A stretch of 64,000 nucleotides of DNA from Micromonospora chersina (GTDB lineage Bacteria > Actinomycetota > Actinomycetes > Mycobacteriales > Micromonosporaceae). The stretch is from the NCBI RefSeq assembly GCF_900091475.1, contig NZ_FMIB01000002.1:1426001-1490000 (forward strand). Reading direction: 5' to 3'. Shown here piece by piece: positions 34,892 through 45,350 of this stretch. Under the pieces are notes generated by a model. The model worked only from the letters and a program-made list of their open reading frames with translations, ran no database searches and was not told the DNA's origin. The number at the start of each line of letters is the position of its first letter. The first letter of the stretch is position 1. A program made the translations under genes and the position numbers.

Positions 34892-35977
34892 ATGGTGCGA
34901 TGGCGGTCCGGCACGGTCACGGCGGTACGGCGACGGTGGGCCGGCGCCGCGGAACTCGACGTCGACCTGCCCGACGGCGGCCGGATGCGCGCGCTGGCGT
35001 ACCCGGCGCTGGTCGGCGACCCGGAGCCCGGCGACCGGGTGCTGCTCAACGCCGGCGCGCTGCTGATGGGCCTCGGCACCGGCGGGTACGCGCTCGTCGT
35101 CGCCCTGCCCGACCGGCTCCCCGCCGACCCGCCGGAGGCCGCCGACACCCGCGACGCCGGGCACCTGGTGAAGGCCCGCTACACCCCGCTGCAGCCGATC
35201 CTGCTCGGCGTGGACGAGGAGGCCTCCCCGCACCACGCGCGGCTGGCCGCCGCGGAGTCCGTCGACGGGATGCCGGTGGTCACCGCCGACCTGCACTCCG
35301 CGCTGCCGGCGATCCTGGCCGGCGTCCACGCCGACGCCCCGGACGCCCGGGTGGCGTACCTGCTCACCGACGGCGGCGCGCTGCCCGCCTGGTTCTCCCG
35401 CACCCTCGCCGGGCTCGCCGGCCGGCTCGCCGGCACGGTCAGCGTGGGCCAGGCGTTCGGCGGCGACCTGGAGGCCAGCACCCTGCACAGCGGCCTGCTC
35501 GCGGCGCGGCACGTGCTCGGCGCCGACGTCGCGATCGTCGCCCAGGGCCCCGGCAATCTCGGCACCGGCACCCGCTGGGGCTTCTCCGGGGTGGCCGTCG
35601 GCGAGGCGGTCAACGCGGTCGCCACCCTGGGCGGGCGGCCGGTCGGCTCGCTGCGCATCTCCGACGCCGACCCCCGCCCCCGGCACCGCGGCGTCTCCCA
35701 CCACAGCCTCACCGCGTACGGCCGGGTCGCCCTGGCCCCCGCGGAGCTGGTCGTGCCGGACGGCCTGGACCCGGTCCTCGGGGCCGAGGTCACGGCGGCG
35801 CTGGCCCCCCTCGCGGCGCGGCACCGGATCGTGACCGTGCCCACCGACGGCCTGGACGCGGCGCTGCGGGCCAGCCCGGTCGGACTGTCGACGATGGGTC
35901 GCGGGCTCGACGGCGACCACGCCTACTTCCTGGCCGCGGCCGCCGCCGGCCGGCACGCGGCCCGCCTGCTCGGCTGA
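34892..35977 (+). CDS. DUF3866 protein
   Basis: A 361-residue protein of the DUF3866 family, common and functionally unknown in actinobacteria and often near this locus. It shows an N-terminal beta-rich segment, then LVKARYTPLQPILLGVDEEASPHH and GTGTRWGFSGVAVGEAVNAVATLGG with Rossmann-like strands, and RHRGVSHHSLTAYGRVA late. No catalytic motif is obvious. TAGCGT lies 6 nt before the ATG. Confidence 0.8.
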   Translation: MVRWRSGTVTAVRRRWAGAAELDVDLPDGGRMRALAYPALVGDPEPGDRVLLNAGALLMGLGTGGYALVVALPDRLPADPPEAADTRDAGHLVKARYTPLQPILLGVDEEASPHHARLAAAESVDGMPVVTADLHSALPAILAGVHADAPDARVAYLLTDGGALPAWFSRTLAGLAGRLAGTVSVGQAFGGDLEASTLHSGLLAARHVLGADVAIVAQGPGNLGTGTRWGFSGVAVGEAVNAVATLGGRPVGSLRISDADPRPRHRGVSHHSLTAYGRVALAPAELVVPDGLDPVLGAEVTAALAPLAARHRIVTVPTDGLDAALRASPVGLSTMGRGLDGDHAYFLAAAAAGRHAARLLG

Positions 35978-35981
35978 CCGG

Positions 35982-36611
35982 TCAGCGCGCCCCGTAGCCG
36001 TGCGCCACGATGTGCTCCGCGGCCCGGGTGTAGCCCGCCGGGTCGGCCGGCGCCACCGTGCCCAGGCCGTCGACGTAGCGGTTGTACATGCAGAAGGCGG
36101 CGGCGATCAGCACCGTGTCGTGGATCTCCAGGTCGGTGGCGCCCTCGGCGCGGGCCTCCTTCACCAGTTCGGCGGTGACCTCCCGGCCGCTGCGCTGCAC
36201 CGCCCCGGCGATCCGCAGCAGCGCCCGCATCTTCGCCCCGACCGGCGCCGCGTCCGGGTCGCGGCGTACCTGTTCCACCAGCGGCATCCCCGCCGGCAGT
36301 TGGGCGGCGGCGAACGCCGAGTGCGACGCGCAGCAGAACGCGCAGTCGTTCAGATCCGACACGTACGCGGCGATCAGCTCCCGCTCCCCCGGTGTGAGCG
36401 TGGGATGCGGGGCGTGCAGCAGCGTGTCGGCGAGGTCGAGCAGCGGCCCGGCGGTCTCCGGTCGGTAGCGGGCCAGCCCGTTGATGCCGGGGTGGGCCTG
36501 CTCGTCCAGACCGAGGTCGATGTGTGCGATGACGTCACGCTCCCTCGTCGTCGGCTGGGGAGCGCACTCCCCCGTGAGCCATAGACGAGCATGCGCGGGA
36601 TGGCACGTCAA
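35982..36611 (-). CDS. AhpD-like carboxymuconolactone decarboxylase/peroxidase-related protein
   Basis: An alkylhydroperoxidase-like protein with the CxxC...H redox site in NDCAFCCASHSAFAAA and the conserved helices EIHDTVLIAAAFCMYNRYVDGLG. Homologues usually start at about 180 residues, near HIDLGLDEQAHPG. No ATG/GTG exists there: the only in-frame canonical start is TTG 36611, lacking a Shine-Dalgarno. GAGGGAG lies 9 nt before an ATC at 36530, so an AUC start or a sequence error is possible. A GGGGAG/CTCCCC hairpin (36557-36572) lies between. Confidence 0.8.
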   Translation of the reverse strand: MTCHPAHARLWLTGECAPQPTTRERDVIAHIDLGLDEQAHPGINGLARYRPETAGPLLDLADTLLHAPHPTLTPGERELIAAYVSDLNDCAFCCASHSAFAAAQLPAGMPLVEQVRRDPDAAPVGAKMRALLRIAGAVQRSGREVTAELVKEARAEGATDLEIHDTVLIAAAFCMYNRYVDGLGTVAPADPAGYTRAAEHIVAHGYGAR

Positions 36612-36654
36612 GGCCCGGCCGGCGGACTCGGCGCTCCCGCCGGCGCGCCCCGCC

Positions 36655-36876
36655 TCAGCCGGCCAGGAAGATCAGCGCCAGCCAGGCGCCCAGGATCAGC
36701 ACCAGCGCGACCGCCAGCACCCAGGTCGGCACGGTGTACTCGCCGCGGCGGTTGCGCTCGATCTCGGCGCGGATCTTCTCGCGGCGCCGCTCGATCCAGT
36801 TGAGCTTCTCCGTCCCGCTCTCGCGGCCGGCGGACGTCTCGCGGCCAGGGCGGCCGGCAGGTTCGGAAGTGTTCAT
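36655..36876 (-). CDS. 73-residue single-pass membrane protein near pafA
   Basis: An N-terminal charged/acidic segment is followed by one C-terminal transmembrane helix (VPTWVLAVALVLILGAWLALIFLAG). It has many Arg/Glu residues (IERRREKIRAEIERNRRGEY). It lies 63 bp downstream of the pafA stop on the same strand. Function unknown; its placement beside the Pup ligase may be accidental. Confidence 0.65.
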   Translation of the reverse strand: MNTSEPAGRPGRETSAGRESGTEKLNWIERRREKIRAEIERNRRGEYTVPTWVLAVALVLILGAWLALIFLAG

Positions 36877-36939
36877 CGCGACGCCAGCGTACCGGTGGGC
36901 GGGCGGCCGGCGCTCACAGCACCGGCCGCCGCCCCCGGG

Positions 36940-38298
36940 TCACATGCTCGCGATGAGCCGCTCCACCCGCTCGTCGTACGCCCGGAACGGGTCCTTGCAC
37001 AGCACCGTGCGCTGCGCCTGGTCGTTCAGCTTCAGGTGCACCCAGTCCACCGTGAAGTCCCGCCGCTTCTCCTGGGCGTGCCGGATGAACTCGCCCCGCA
37101 GCCGCGCCCGGGTGGTCTGCGGCGGGGTCTCCTTCGCCTCGAAGATCTCCGGGTCGGTGGCCACCCGGTCCACCTCGCCGCGCCGCTCCAGCAGCCCGTA
37201 CAGGCCCCGGCCGCGCCGCAGGTCGTGGTAGGCCAGGTCCATCTGGGCCACCCGCGGGTGCGACAGCGGCAGGTCGTGCTTGCGCTGGTAGCGCTCGATC
37301 AGCCGCAGCTTCGTCACCCAGTCGATCTCCCGGGCCACCGGGTCGAGGTCGCCGGTCTCCACCGCCCGCAGCACGCGGCCCCAGAGCTCCACCACCCGCT
37401 TCGCGGTCTGGTCGCCGCCCCGGCGCTCGACGAACTCCGTCGCCTTCGCCAGGTACTCCTGCTGGATCTCCAGCGCCGAGACCTCCTTGCCGGAGGCCAG
37501 CCGCACCTTGCGCCGGCCGGTGATGTCGTGCGAGACCTCGCGGATCGCCCGGATCGGGTTCTCCAGAGTCAGGTCCCGCATCACGACCCCGGCCTCGATC
37601 ATCCGCAGCACGATGTCGGCCGTGCCGACCTTCAGCAGCGTGGTGACCTCGTTCATGTTCGAGTCGCCCACGATGACGTGCAGCCGCCGGTAGCGCTCGG
37701 CGTCCGCGTGCGGCTCGTCCCGGGTGTTGATGATCGGCCGGCTGCGGGTGGTCGCCGAGGAGACGCCCTCCCAGATGTGCTCGGCACGCTGCGACAGGCA
37801 GTAGACCGCGCCGCGCGGCGTCTGGAGCACCTTGCCGGCACCGCAGATCAACTGCCGGGTGACCAGGAACGGGATGAGCACGTCGGCCAGCCGGCCGAAC
37901 TCGCCGTGCCGGGACACCAGGTAGTTCTCATGGCAGCCGTACGAGTTGCCGGCCGAGTCGGTGTTGTTCTTGAACAGGTAGATCTCACCCGCGATGCCCT
38001 CGTCGTGCAGCCGCTTCTCCGCGTCGACGAGCAGCCCTTCCAGGATCCGCTCCCCCGCCCGGTCGTGGGCCACCAGGTCGGTCACCGAGTCGCACTCCGG
38101 CGTCGCGTACTCCGGGTGCGAGCCCACGTCCAGGTAGAGGCGGGCTCCGTTGCGCAGGAACACATTGCTCGACCGGCCCCACGACACCACCCGCCGGAAC
38201 AGGTACCGCGCGACCTCGTCGGGGGACAGTCGGCGCTGCCCGCGATAGGTGCAGGTGACGCCGTACTCGGTCTCGAGGCCGAAGATTCGCCGCTCCAT
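36940..38298 (-). CDS. pafA: Pup--protein ligase PafA
   Basis: A 452-residue ATP-dependent ligase that joins the Pup C-terminus to lysines of target proteins. The [13 protein letters not shown] start, [14 protein letters not shown] with the catalytic base-like Asp57, and [13 protein letters not shown] are characteristic. TAATGT (38310-38305) lies exactly 6 nt before the ATG, so transcription probably starts at the A of the start codon (leaderless). Here pafA is separated from prcA by a dTDP-glucose dehydratase gene on the other strand. Confidence 0.97.
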   Translation of the reverse strand: MERRIFGLETEYGVTCTYRGQRRLSPDEVARYLFRRVVSWGRSSNVFLRNGARLYLDVGSHPEYATPECDSVTDLVAHDRAGERILEGLLVDAEKRLHDEGIAGEIYLFKNNTDSAGNSYGCHENYLVSRHGEFGRLADVLIPFLVTRQLICGAGKVLQTPRGAVYCLSQRAEHIWEGVSSATTRSRPIINTRDEPHADAERYRRLHVIVGDSNMNEVTTLLKVGTADIVLRMIEAGVVMRDLTLENPIRAIREVSHDITGRRKVRLASGKEVSALEIQQEYLAKATEFVERRGGDQTAKRVVELWGRVLRAVETGDLDPVAREIDWVTKLRLIERYQRKHDLPLSHPRVAQMDLAYHDLRRGRGLYGLLERRGEVDRVATDPEIFEAKETPPQTTRARLRGEFIRHAQEKRRDFTVDWVHLKLNDQAQRTVLCKDPFRAYDERVERLIASM

Positions 38299-38416
38299 GA
38301 TGTGACATTAGCCGCCCGGGGCCCCGGATGGGCAGCGCTCAACCCGCTGGTCTCATCCGCACCGGGACGGGCATTCCCGGCGATCGCACATCCCAAGGCC
38401 GGGTACGGTCCCTGCC

Positions 38417-39394
38417 GTGAGAATCCTCGTCACCGGCGGCGCCGGCTTCATCGGCTCCGCGTACGTCCGGCGGCTGCTCACCGGCGCCGAGCCGGACCTC
38501 GCCGCCGACACCGTCACCGTGCTCGACGCCTGGACCTACGCCGCCACCGAGGGCGCCCTCGACCCGGTCCGCACCGACCCCAGGCTGCGGCTCGTCCGCG
38601 GCGACATCCGCGACCCCGCCCTGGTCGACGCCACCGTCGCCGGCCACGACGTCGTCATGCACTTCGCCGCCGAGTCGCACGTGGACCGCTCCATCGCCGC
38701 CGCCGCCGACTTCGTCACCACCAACGTGGTCGGCACCCAGACGCTGCTCGACGCGGCCCTGCGCCACGGCGTACGCCGCTTCGTCCAGGTCTCCACCGAC
38801 GAGGTCTACGGCTCCATCGCCACCGGCGCCTGGACCGAGCGGGCCCCGCTCGACCCCAGCTCCCCGTACTCGGCCAGCAAGGCCGCCGGCGACCTGCTCG
38901 CGCTGGCCTACCACCGCACCCACGGCCTCGACGTCGTGGTCACCCGCGGCGCCAACACCTACGGGCCCTACCAGTACCCCGAGAAGATCATCCCGCTGTT
39001 CGTCACCAACCTGCTCGACGGGCACGACGTGCCCCTCTACGGCGACGGCGGCAACGTGCGGGACTGGCTGCACGTCGACGACCACTGCCACGGCGTCGCG
39101 CTCGCCCAGACCCGCGGCCGGGCCGGCGGGATCTACCACCTGGGCGGCGGCGCCGAACTCACCAACCGCGACCTCACCGGCCGGCTGCTGGCCGCCTGCG
39201 GCGCCGGGTGGGAACGGGTCCGGCCGGTCGCCGACCGCAAGGGCCACGACCGCCGGTACGCCCTCGACACCACCACCACCCGCCGCGAGCTGGGCTGGAC
39301 GCCCACGGTCGACCTCGACCACGGGCTCGCCGCGACCGTCGCCTGGTACCGGGACAACCGCGACTGGTGGACGCCACTCAAGCCGCACCGCTGA
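38417..39394 (+). CDS. rfbB: dTDP-glucose 4,6-dehydratase RmlB/RfbB
   Basis: A 325-residue SDR-type dehydratase: TGGAGFIGSAYV (NAD+ binding), VSTDEVYGS (catalytic), and YSASKAAGD (Tyr-x3-Lys). It converts dTDP-glucose to dTDP-4-keto-6-deoxyglucose for deoxysugar synthesis. No other rml genes are in the window, and the gene interrupts the minus-strand proteasome locus, so it was probably inserted here. It is divergent from pafA. Confidence 0.95.
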   Translation: MRILVTGGAGFIGSAYVRRLLTGAEPDLAADTVTVLDAWTYAATEGALDPVRTDPRLRLVRGDIRDPALVDATVAGHDVVMHFAAESHVDRSIAAAADFVTTNVVGTQTLLDAALRHGVRRFVQVSTDEVYGSIATGAWTERAPLDPSSPYSASKAAGDLLALAYHRTHGLDVVVTRGANTYGPYQYPEKIIPLFVTNLLDGHDVPLYGDGGNVRDWLHVDDHCHGVALAQTRGRAGGIYHLGGGAELTNRDLTGRLLAACGAGWERVRPVADRKGHDRRYALDTTTTRRELGWTPTVDLDHGLAATVAWYRDNRDWWTPLKPHR

Positions 39395-39456
39395 CGGGCC
39401 TCTCACGCGCAGGGCCGCCGGACACCGCGCTCGCGGCGGCCGGCGGCCGGCCGGCG

Positions 39457-40293
39457 TCACTCGCCGGGCTGCTCCTCCTGCGGCTGGCCCTCCAGATCCG
39501 CCGAGCCCGCCGACGTGGTCGGCTTCTTCGCCTCCTCGGTCGGCACCGTCGGGGTCTTCGCCCGCCCCGGCGCCGGCGCGGCGTCCGCGCCCGCCTCCCC
39601 GTCCAGCAGCGCCGTCAGCGCCGCCCCGGTGATCCGGCGGAACGTGCGCCCCACCCGGCGCCGGTCCAGGACCGCCACCTCCAGCTGGTTCGCCGCGATC
39701 GTGCGGGCCGCCCCGCCCTCACCGCCGACGCTGCTCAACGCCTTGACCGCCGCCCGGACCGCCTCCGACAGCGACATCTCCGGCCGGTGCTCGTTCTTCA
39801 GCACCCCCGTGATCGCCTCGGCCTGGCCGCCCATCGCCATCCGGCCCGGCTCGTCGTTGACCGACCCGTCGTAGGTCAGCCGGTAGAGCGAGTCGTCGTC
39901 CGGCGTGGCGCCCACCTCGGCCACGCAGATCTCCACCTCGAACGGCTTGGACTGCTCGGTGAAGATCGCGCCCAGCGTCTGCGCGAACGCGTTCGCCAGG
40001 CCCAGCCCGGTCACGTCCCGCCGGTCGTAGCTCAGGCCGTTCAGGTCGGCCATCCGCACCCCGGCCCGGCGCAGGTTCTCGAACTCGTTGTAGCGGCCCA
40101 CCGCCGCGAAGCCGATCCGGTCGTAGATCTCACTGACCTTGTGCAGGGTGCTGGACAGGTTCTCCGCGACGAAGAGCACCCCGCCCTCGTAGCTCAGGAC
40201 CACCGCGCTGCGGCCCCGGGCGATGCCCTTGCGGGCCAACTCGGAGCGGTCGCGCATGATCTGCTCGGGCGAGGCGTAGAACTGCATGGCCAC
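39457..40293 (-). CDS. prcA: Proteasome subunit alpha PrcA
   Basis: A 278-residue alpha subunit forming the outer rings and substrate gate of the 20S proteasome. The N-terminal [21 protein letters not shown] and [10 protein letters not shown] segments are typical; the C-terminal 60 residues are a Pro/Glu-rich tail. There is no N-terminal Thr nucleophile, as expected. It lies downstream of prcB with a 63-bp gap on the same strand. GTG start; AAGGAG lies upstream. Confidence 0.96.
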   Translation of the reverse strand: MAMQFYASPEQIMRDRSELARKGIARGRSAVVLSYEGGVLFVAENLSSTLHKVSEIYDRIGFAAVGRYNEFENLRRAGVRMADLNGLSYDRRDVTGLGLANAFAQTLGAIFTEQSKPFEVEICVAEVGATPDDDSLYRLTYDGSVNDEPGRMAMGGQAEAITGVLKNEHRPEMSLSEAVRAAVKALSSVGGEGGAARTIAANQLEVAVLDRRRVGRTFRRITGAALTALLDGEAGADAAPAPGRAKTPTVPTEEAKKPTTSAGSADLEGQPQEEQPGE

Positions 40294-40356
40294 GGCGGCG
40301 GTTCTCCTTCGGGCGCTGTGCTGCGGACTGCTGACTCAGGTGCGGTGGGAGCGGGG

Positions 40357-41196
40357 TCAGCCGCCCGGGTTCTCCATCCGGCCGGACACCACGCCCTCGG
40401 CGATCGCCGCCGTCTCGGCGTCGGTGAGCCGGTGGGTGCCCTCGGCGGTCGCGGTCATCACCACCGGGTAGATCCGGCGGGTCAGATCCGGGCCACCGGT
40501 GGCGGTGTCGTCGTCGGCGGCGTCGTACAGGGCCTCGACGGCCAGCCGCGTCGCGTCGTCGATCGACAGCCCCGTGCGGAACCGCTTCTTCAGCGCCGAC
40601 TTGGCGAACAGCGAACCGGAGCCGATGGCGTCGTAGCCGGTCTCCTCGTAGGGGCCGCCGGTCACGTCGAAGCTGAAGATCCGCCCGGCCCGCGCCGGGT
40701 CGGCGGCCGCCAGGTCGAAGCCGGCGAAGAGCGGGATCACGGCGAGGCCCTGCATCGCGGCGCCCAGGTTGCCCCGGATCATCGACGCCAGCCGGTTGGC
40801 CTTGCCGTCGAGCGAGAGCATCGCGCCCTCGATCTTCTCGTAGTGCTCCAGTTCCACCTGGAACAGTCGCATCAGCTCGATGCCGATGCCCGCGGTGCCC
40901 GCGATGCCGACAAGCGAGTACGCGTCGGCCGGGTGCACCTTCTCGATGTCGCGCTGGGCGATCAGGTTGCCCATCGTGGCGCGCCGGTCGCCGGCCATCA
41001 CCACGCCACCGCTGGCCGAGATGGCCACGATGGTCGTCGCGTGCGGCGCCAGGTCGGCGGCCATGCCGGGCGGCAGCGGCCGACGGCCGGGCAGCATCTC
41101 CGGGGCCACCCTGCTCAGGAACGTTGTGAAGGAGGACGTCCCCGCGTTGGTGAACACATCTGGAAGACGCCCGGATGGATCAAAACCCGCTGCCAC
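40357..41196 (-). CDS. prcB: Proteasome subunit beta PrcB
   Basis: A 279-residue beta subunit. A 53-residue propeptide is removed to expose Thr54 as the catalytic N-terminus (TTIVAIS). With that numbering Thr1, Asp17 and Lys33 are all present, so the subunit is active. GTG 41196 has AGAGG upstream and lies inside the overlapping endonuclease VII-like frame. It is the degradative core partner of PrcA. Confidence 0.96.
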   Translation of the reverse strand: MAAGFDPSGRLPDVFTNAGTSSFTTFLSRVAPEMLPGRRPLPPGMAADLAPHATTIVAISASGGVVMAGDRRATMGNLIAQRDIEKVHPADAYSLVGIAGTAGIGIELMRLFQVELEHYEKIEGAMLSLDGKANRLASMIRGNLGAAMQGLAVIPLFAGFDLAAADPARAGRIFSFDVTGGPYEETGYDAIGSGSLFAKSALKKRFRTGLSIDDATRLAVEALYDAADDDTATGGPDLTRRIYPVVMTATAEGTHRLTDAETAAIAEGVVSGRMENPGG

Positions 41197-41432
41197 GTGG
41201 TTCCTCTCAGGTACGTGATCGCCCTGGCCAGCCTCGCGAGACTGTCACGGAACTGGCCAAGACCACCTTTGCAGTTGAAGCAGAGTATCCCGCGCACCCA
41301 TCCGGTGCGATGATCGTGGTCCACATGATCCGGGTCGGGGTCCGACCCGGTCCACGCCGGTCCTACGCCGGATTCGAGTCCGGCCAGAGGGGCGAAACGG
41401 ACATGTGCCTCATTGTCCGCCCTTCTGCACAT
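41115..41432 (-). pseudogene. Truncated endonuclease VII-like ORF between pup and prcB
   Basis: A 105-codon frame starting inside the end of pup and ending inside prcB. It carries [18 protein letters not shown] and [20 protein letters not shown], clear signs of the endonuclease VII family (a DHDH segment, then the second zinc CxxC). The first CxxC is missing, and the residue after the last Cys is Lys instead of Asn. Longer endonuclease VII proteins occur at this position in related actinobacteria, as I recall. It is likely a decaying copy, though a reduced or purely translational role cannot be excluded. Confidence 0.5.
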
Positions 41433-41616
41433 ATCCTCGGACGAACTCTTCTGCGTTCTCCTCCAGGACGGAGTCGATCTCGTCGAGCAGGTCGTCGACG
41501 TCCTCGGTGATCTCGGCGTGCCGCTCGGCAACCTCGGGGTTGGCCTGCGCGGTGACCTCCTCGACCTCCTCGTGGGACTTGCCGGACTGGGTCTGGCCGC
41601 CTTCTTGGGTCGCCAT
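41410..41616 (-). CDS. pup: Prokaryotic ubiquitin-like protein Pup
   Basis: A 68-residue, mostly disordered, acidic tag ending in Gly-Gly-Gln. The C-terminal Gln must be deamidated to Glu by Dop before PafA can attach it. Coiled-coil-like middle ([25 protein letters not shown]) binds Arc. A strong GGAGGAGG site precedes the ATG. The end overlaps the endonuclease VII-like frame by 23 bp. Confidence 0.98.
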   Translation of the reverse strand: MATQEGGQTQSGKSHEEVEEVTAQANPEVAERHAEITEDVDDLLDEIDSVLEENAEEFVRGYVQKGGQ

Positions 41617-41669
41617 GGTGTGCCTCCTCCACGATCGCCTGCGATCAACTTACCTCGCGCGGACGACGA

Positions 41670-41710
41670 AAGGCCCGTCGCGCGCCGGGTTCCGGCACTC
41701 GACGGGCCTT
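41670..41710 (-). terminator. Terminator between dop and pup
   Basis: AAGGCCCGTCG pairs with CGACGGGCCTT (41670-41680/41700-41710), 13 bp beyond the dop stop. On the minus strand the stem is followed by TTTCG, the best rho-independent-like tail in the window. pup probably has its own promoter. Confidence 0.75.
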
Positions 41711-41722
41711 CCGGCATCCGGG

Positions 41723-43240
41723 TCAGCCGCCGGTCAGCATCTCCAGCAGGTCCTTGGCGGTGTCGCAGCGGTCGAAGAGCGACCCGACGTGCTTGCGGGT
41801 GCCCCGCTCGGGCTCCATCATCGGCACCCGGACGAGGGACTCGCGGCCCACGTCGAAGATGACCGAGTCCCAGCTCGCGGCGACCACCTCGGAGGCGTAC
41901 TGGGCGAGGCAGCGGCCGCGGAAGTAGGCCCGGGTGTCCTCCGGCGGCTCGGTCATCGCCGAGCGGGTCTGCTCGTCGGTCAGCAGGGTCTTCATCGAGC
42001 CCCGCTGCACCAGCCGGTGGTAGAGGCCCTTCTCCGGCCGCACGTCCGAGTACTGGAGGTCGACCAGCTGGAGCTTGTGCGAGCCCCAGCCGAGCTTCTC
42101 CCGCTCCCGGTAGCCCTCCAGCAGCCGCAGCTTGGCCACCCAGTCGAGCTCGTCGGCGCAGAGGAAGGCGTCCCGGCCGAGCCGGTCCAGCACGCTCTCC
42201 CAGCGGTCGAGCACGTCGGCGGTCTGCGCGTCGACGTCGCTGCCGTAGCGGTCGTCCACGAAGGACCGGACCCGCTCCAGGTACGCCCACTGCACGTCGA
42301 GCGCGGTCAGCTTGCGCCCGTCGCGCAGCCGCATGAGGTGCTTGAGCGACGGGTCGTGGCTGACCGCGCGCAGCTCGCTGACCGGGTCGGCGATGCCCAG
42401 GTCGGCGCCGAGCGCCTTCTCCTCGATCATGGTGAGGATCAGCGCCGTGGTGCCGACCTTCAGGTAGGTGGAGATCTCGGAGAGGTTGGCGTCGCCGATG
42501 ATGACGTGCAGCCTGCGGTACTTGTCGGCGTCGGCGTGCGGCTCGTCCCGGGTGTTGATGATGGGCCGCTTGAGGGTGGTCTCCAGGCCCACCTCGACCT
42601 CGAAGAAGTCGGCGCGCTGGGAGATCTGGAAGCCGCTCTGGCCGCCGTCCTGGCCGATGCCGACCCGGCCGGCGCCGCAGACGATCTGCCGGGTGACGAA
42701 GAACGGCGTCAGGTACGCCACGATGTCGGCGAACGGGGTCTGCCGCCGCATCAGGTAGTTCTCGTGGGCGCCGTAACTGGCGCCCTTGTTGTCGGTGTTG
42801 TTCTTGTAGAGGTGGATCGGGTGGGTGCCCGGGATGGTGGCGGCGCGCCGGGACGCCTCGGCCATCACCCGCTCACCGGCCTTGTCCCAGCGCACCACGT
42901 CGAGGGGGTTGGTCACCTCGGGCGTGGAGTATTCGGGGTGGGCGTGGTCGACGTAGAGGCGGGCGCCGTTGGTGAGTATGACGTTTGCCAGCCCGAGGTC
43001 CTCGTCGGCGAGCGCCTCGGCCGGGTCGTAGGCCGCCCCGGAGTAGGTGAAGCCGCGGGCGTCGCGCAGTGGCGACTCCTCCTCGTAGTCCCAGCGGGCC
43101 CGGCCGCCCCGGTTGAGTTCCGGTCGTGCCCCGTAGGCGTTGACCACCTGGGATGAGGTGACCATCGGGTTGGCCCCGGCCTGGCCGGGCACGGAGATGC
43201 CGTACTCGACCTCGGTGCCCATGATCCGTCTAACGCTCAT
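41723..43240 (-). CDS. dop: Deamidase/depupylase Dop
   Basis: A 505-residue PafA paralogue. GTEVEYGIS, the Dop-loop region [25 protein letters not shown] absent from Paf[14 protein letters not shown] with Asp98, and [16 protein letters not shown] are characteristic. It deamidates Pup-Gln to Pup-Glu and removes Pup from targets. ATG 43240 has AGGT upstream; a second ATG at residue 7 is possible. Confidence 0.97.
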   Translation of the reverse strand: MSVRRIMGTEVEYGISVPGQAGANPMVTSSQVVNAYGARPELNRGGRARWDYEEESPLRDARGFTYSGAAYDPAEALADEDLGLANVILTNGARLYVDHAHPEYSTPEVTNPLDVVRWDKAGERVMAEASRRAATIPGTHPIHLYKNNTDNKGASYGAHENYLMRRQTPFADIVAYLTPFFVTRQIVCGAGRVGIGQDGGQSGFQISQRADFFEVEVGLETTLKRPIINTRDEPHADADKYRRLHVIIGDANLSEISTYLKVGTTALILTMIEEKALGADLGIADPVSELRAVSHDPSLKHLMRLRDGRKLTALDVQWAYLERVRSFVDDRYGSDVDAQTADVLDRWESVLDRLGRDAFLCADELDWVAKLRLLEGYREREKLGWGSHKLQLVDLQYSDVRPEKGLYHRLVQRGSMKTLLTDEQTRSAMTEPPEDTRAYFRGRCLAQYASEVVAASWDSVIFDVGRESLVRVPMMEPERGTRKHVGSLFDRCDTAKDLLEMLTGG

Positions 43241-43372
43241 CGACCTGCCCGCTCCGCTCGCCCGTCCCGGTCCCCCGTCACGTCGAGCGTAGTCGCCGTC
43301 ACGCGGGAAGGGGGCGTGGCGGCCCGGGGGCGTCCGGTGTGGCGGCGCGCGGCGGCGCCGGGCGTGGACGCG

Positions 43373-43407
43373 CGGAGGCCCGCGGCGCGCCGCGCCGCGG
43401 GCCTCCG
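43373..43407 (-). terminator. Terminator downstream of arc
   Basis: A perfect 15-bp stem (43373-43387 with 43393-43407) and a 5-nt loop, 14 bp beyond the arc stop. It separates arc from dop, whose promoter must lie in 43241-43370. Confidence 0.8.
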
Positions 43408-43420
43408 TCGTGCCGTCGGA

Positions 43421-45202
43421 CTACAGGTACTGGCCGGTGTTGCTGGCGGTCTCGATGGACCGGCCGGCCTCGGCGCCCTTGCCGCCGGAGACGAGCGTGC
43501 GGATGTAGACGATCCGCTCGCCCTTCTTGCCGGAGATGCGGGCCCAGTCGTCGGGGTTGGTCGTGTTGGGCAGGTCCTCGTTCTCGCGGAACTCGTCGAC
43601 GCAGGCGTCGAGGAGGTGCTGGAGCCGGAGCCCCTTGCGCCCGGACGTGAGGAACTCCTTGATGGCCATCTTCTTGCCCCGGTCGACGATGTTCTGGATC
43701 ATCGCGCCGGAGTTGAAGTCCTTGAAGTAGAGGACTTCCTTGTCGCCGTTGGCGTAGGTGACCTCGAGGAAGCGGTTCTCCTCGGTCTCCGAGTACATCC
43801 GCAGCACCACGGCGTCGATCATGGCCGCGACGGTGGCCTGCGGGTCGCCGCCGTGCTCGGCCAGGTCGTCGGGGTGCAGCGGCAGCCCGGAGAGGATGTA
43901 CTTGGAGAAGATGTCCTTGGCCGCCTCGGCGTCCGGCCGCTCGATCTTGATCTTCACGTCGAGCCGGCCGGGGCGCAGGATCGCCGGGTCGATCATGTCT
44001 TCCCGGTTGGAGGCGCCGATGACGATGACGTTCTCCAGGCCCTCCACGCCGTCGATCTCGCTGAGCAGCTGCGGGACGATGGTGTTCTCCACGTCCGAGG
44101 AGACGCCGGAGCCGCGGGTGCGGAACACCGAGTCCATCTCGTCGAAGAACACGATCACGGGGGTGCCCTCGCCGGCCTTCTCCCGCGCCCGCTGGAAGAT
44201 CAGCCGGATGTGCCGCTCGGTTTCGCCGACGTACTTGTTGAGCAGCTCGGGGCCCTTGATGTTGAGGAAGAAGCTGGTGTGCTTCTCCTCGCCCCGCCGC
44301 TCGGCGATCTTCTTGGCCAGGGAGTTGGCCACCGCCTTGGCGATCAGCGTCTTGCCGCAGCCGGGCGGGCCGTAGAGCAGGATGCCCTTCGGCGGCCGGA
44401 GCTGGTGCTCGCGGAACAGGTCGGCGTGCAGGAAGGGCAGCTCGACCGCGTCGCGGATCTGCTCGATCTGCGAGTGAAGGCCACCGATGTCGGTGTAGTC
44501 GACGTCGGGCACCTCCTCCAGGACGAGCTCCTCGACCTCGCTCTTCGGGATCCGCTCGTACGCGTACGCCGAGCGGGGCTCGATCATGAGCGAGTCGCCG
44601 GCCCGGATCGGCGAACCGATCAGGGTCTCGGCGAGGTGCACGATCCGCTCCTCGTCGGAGTGCGAGACCACCAGCGCCCGGTCACCCGGCGCGCCCTCGG
44701 GACCCGCGAGGATCTCCTTGAGCATCACGACCTCGCCGACCCGCTCGTAGCCGAACGCGTCGACGATGTTGAGCGCGTCGTTGAGCAGGACCTCCTGGCC
44801 GCGCCGGAGCTCGTCGACCTCCAGCGAGGGCGAGACGGCCACCCGGAGCTTGCGCCCGCCGGTGAACACGTCCACCGTGCCGTCCTCGTGCTTGGCCAGG
44901 AAGACGCCGTAGCCGCTCGGCGGCTGGGCGAGGCGGTCGATCTCCTCCTTGAGCGTCACGATCTGCGCGCGAGCCTCCTTGAGGGTGCTCACGAGCCGTT
45001 CGTTGTTCTCGGTCAGCCGCGCCAACTGCGCCTGGGTGGCGGCCAGCCGCTCCTCGAGCTGCCGGACGTGTCGGGGGCTTTCGGTCAACTTGCGCCGCAC
45101 CAGAGCGAGTTCCTCTTGAAGGAACGCGACCTGCGTGGAGAGATCGTGGGCCTCCTTCTCCCACCGTGCGGCGCGCGAGTCCGCGTCGTCGCTGCGTGCC
45201 AC
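43421..45202 (-). CDS. arc: Proteasome-associated AAA+ ATPase Arc (Mpa)
   Basis: A 593-residue unfoldase feeding Pup-tagged proteins into the 20S core. An N-terminal coiled coil (about 14-95) binds Pup. OB domains follow, then the AAA module with Walker A GPPGCGKT at 278-285 and Walker B FFDEMDS. The C-terminus is Gln-Tyr-Leu, the proteasome-activating tail. GTG 45202 with GGGGAGGTGG upstream was chosen over longer frames that lack coding character. Confidence 0.96.
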   Translation of the reverse strand: MARSDDADSRAARWEKEAHDLSTQVAFLQEELALVRRKLTESPRHVRQLEERLAATQAQLARLTENNERLVSTLKEARAQIVTLKEEIDRLAQPPSGYGVFLAKHEDGTVDVFTGGRKLRVAVSPSLEVDELRRGQEVLLNDALNIVDAFGYERVGEVVMLKEILAGPEGAPGDRALVVSHSDEERIVHLAETLIGSPIRAGDSLMIEPRSAYAYERIPKSEVEELVLEEVPDVDYTDIGGLHSQIEQIRDAVELPFLHADLFREHQLRPPKGILLYGPPGCGKTLIAKAVANSLAKKIAERRGEEKHTSFFLNIKGPELLNKYVGETERHIRLIFQRAREKAGEGTPVIVFFDEMDSVFRTRGSGVSSDVENTIVPQLLSEIDGVEGLENVIVIGASNREDMIDPAILRPGRLDVKIKIERPDAEAAKDIFSKYILSGLPLHPDDLAEHGGDPQATVAAMIDAVVLRMYSETEENRFLEVTYANGDKEVLYFKDFNSGAMIQNIVDRGKKMAIKEFLTSGRKGLRLQHLLDACVDEFRENEDLPNTTNPDDWARISGKKGERIVYIRTLVSGGKGAEAGRSIETASNTGQYL

Positions 45203-45350
45203 GTCCCACCTCCCCGGGGGGCTTGAACGTTCTGAGCTAACACTAGCCGCTATGAGCCCGATTCGGTCCTCCGCAACGCGCTCGTCACCGAAGCTTGATC
45301 GCCAAGGGCTGGTCGACGGGCGGGTACGGGCGTTCGGGTACCGTCGGAGC

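Noticed and set aside
36481..41313. A 1,610-codon plus-strand open frame antisense to pafA, prcA and prcB
   Set aside because: It lies opposite well-identified genes and its translation is low-complexity Arg/Pro/Gly/His sequence, as expected from antisense reading of very GC-rich codons.
41367..41384. GCCGGA-TTCGAG-TCCGGC hairpin resembling a tRNA T-arm
   Set aside because: The loop length and stem base do not fit a T-arm, and no acceptor stem or anticodon arm can be built around it.
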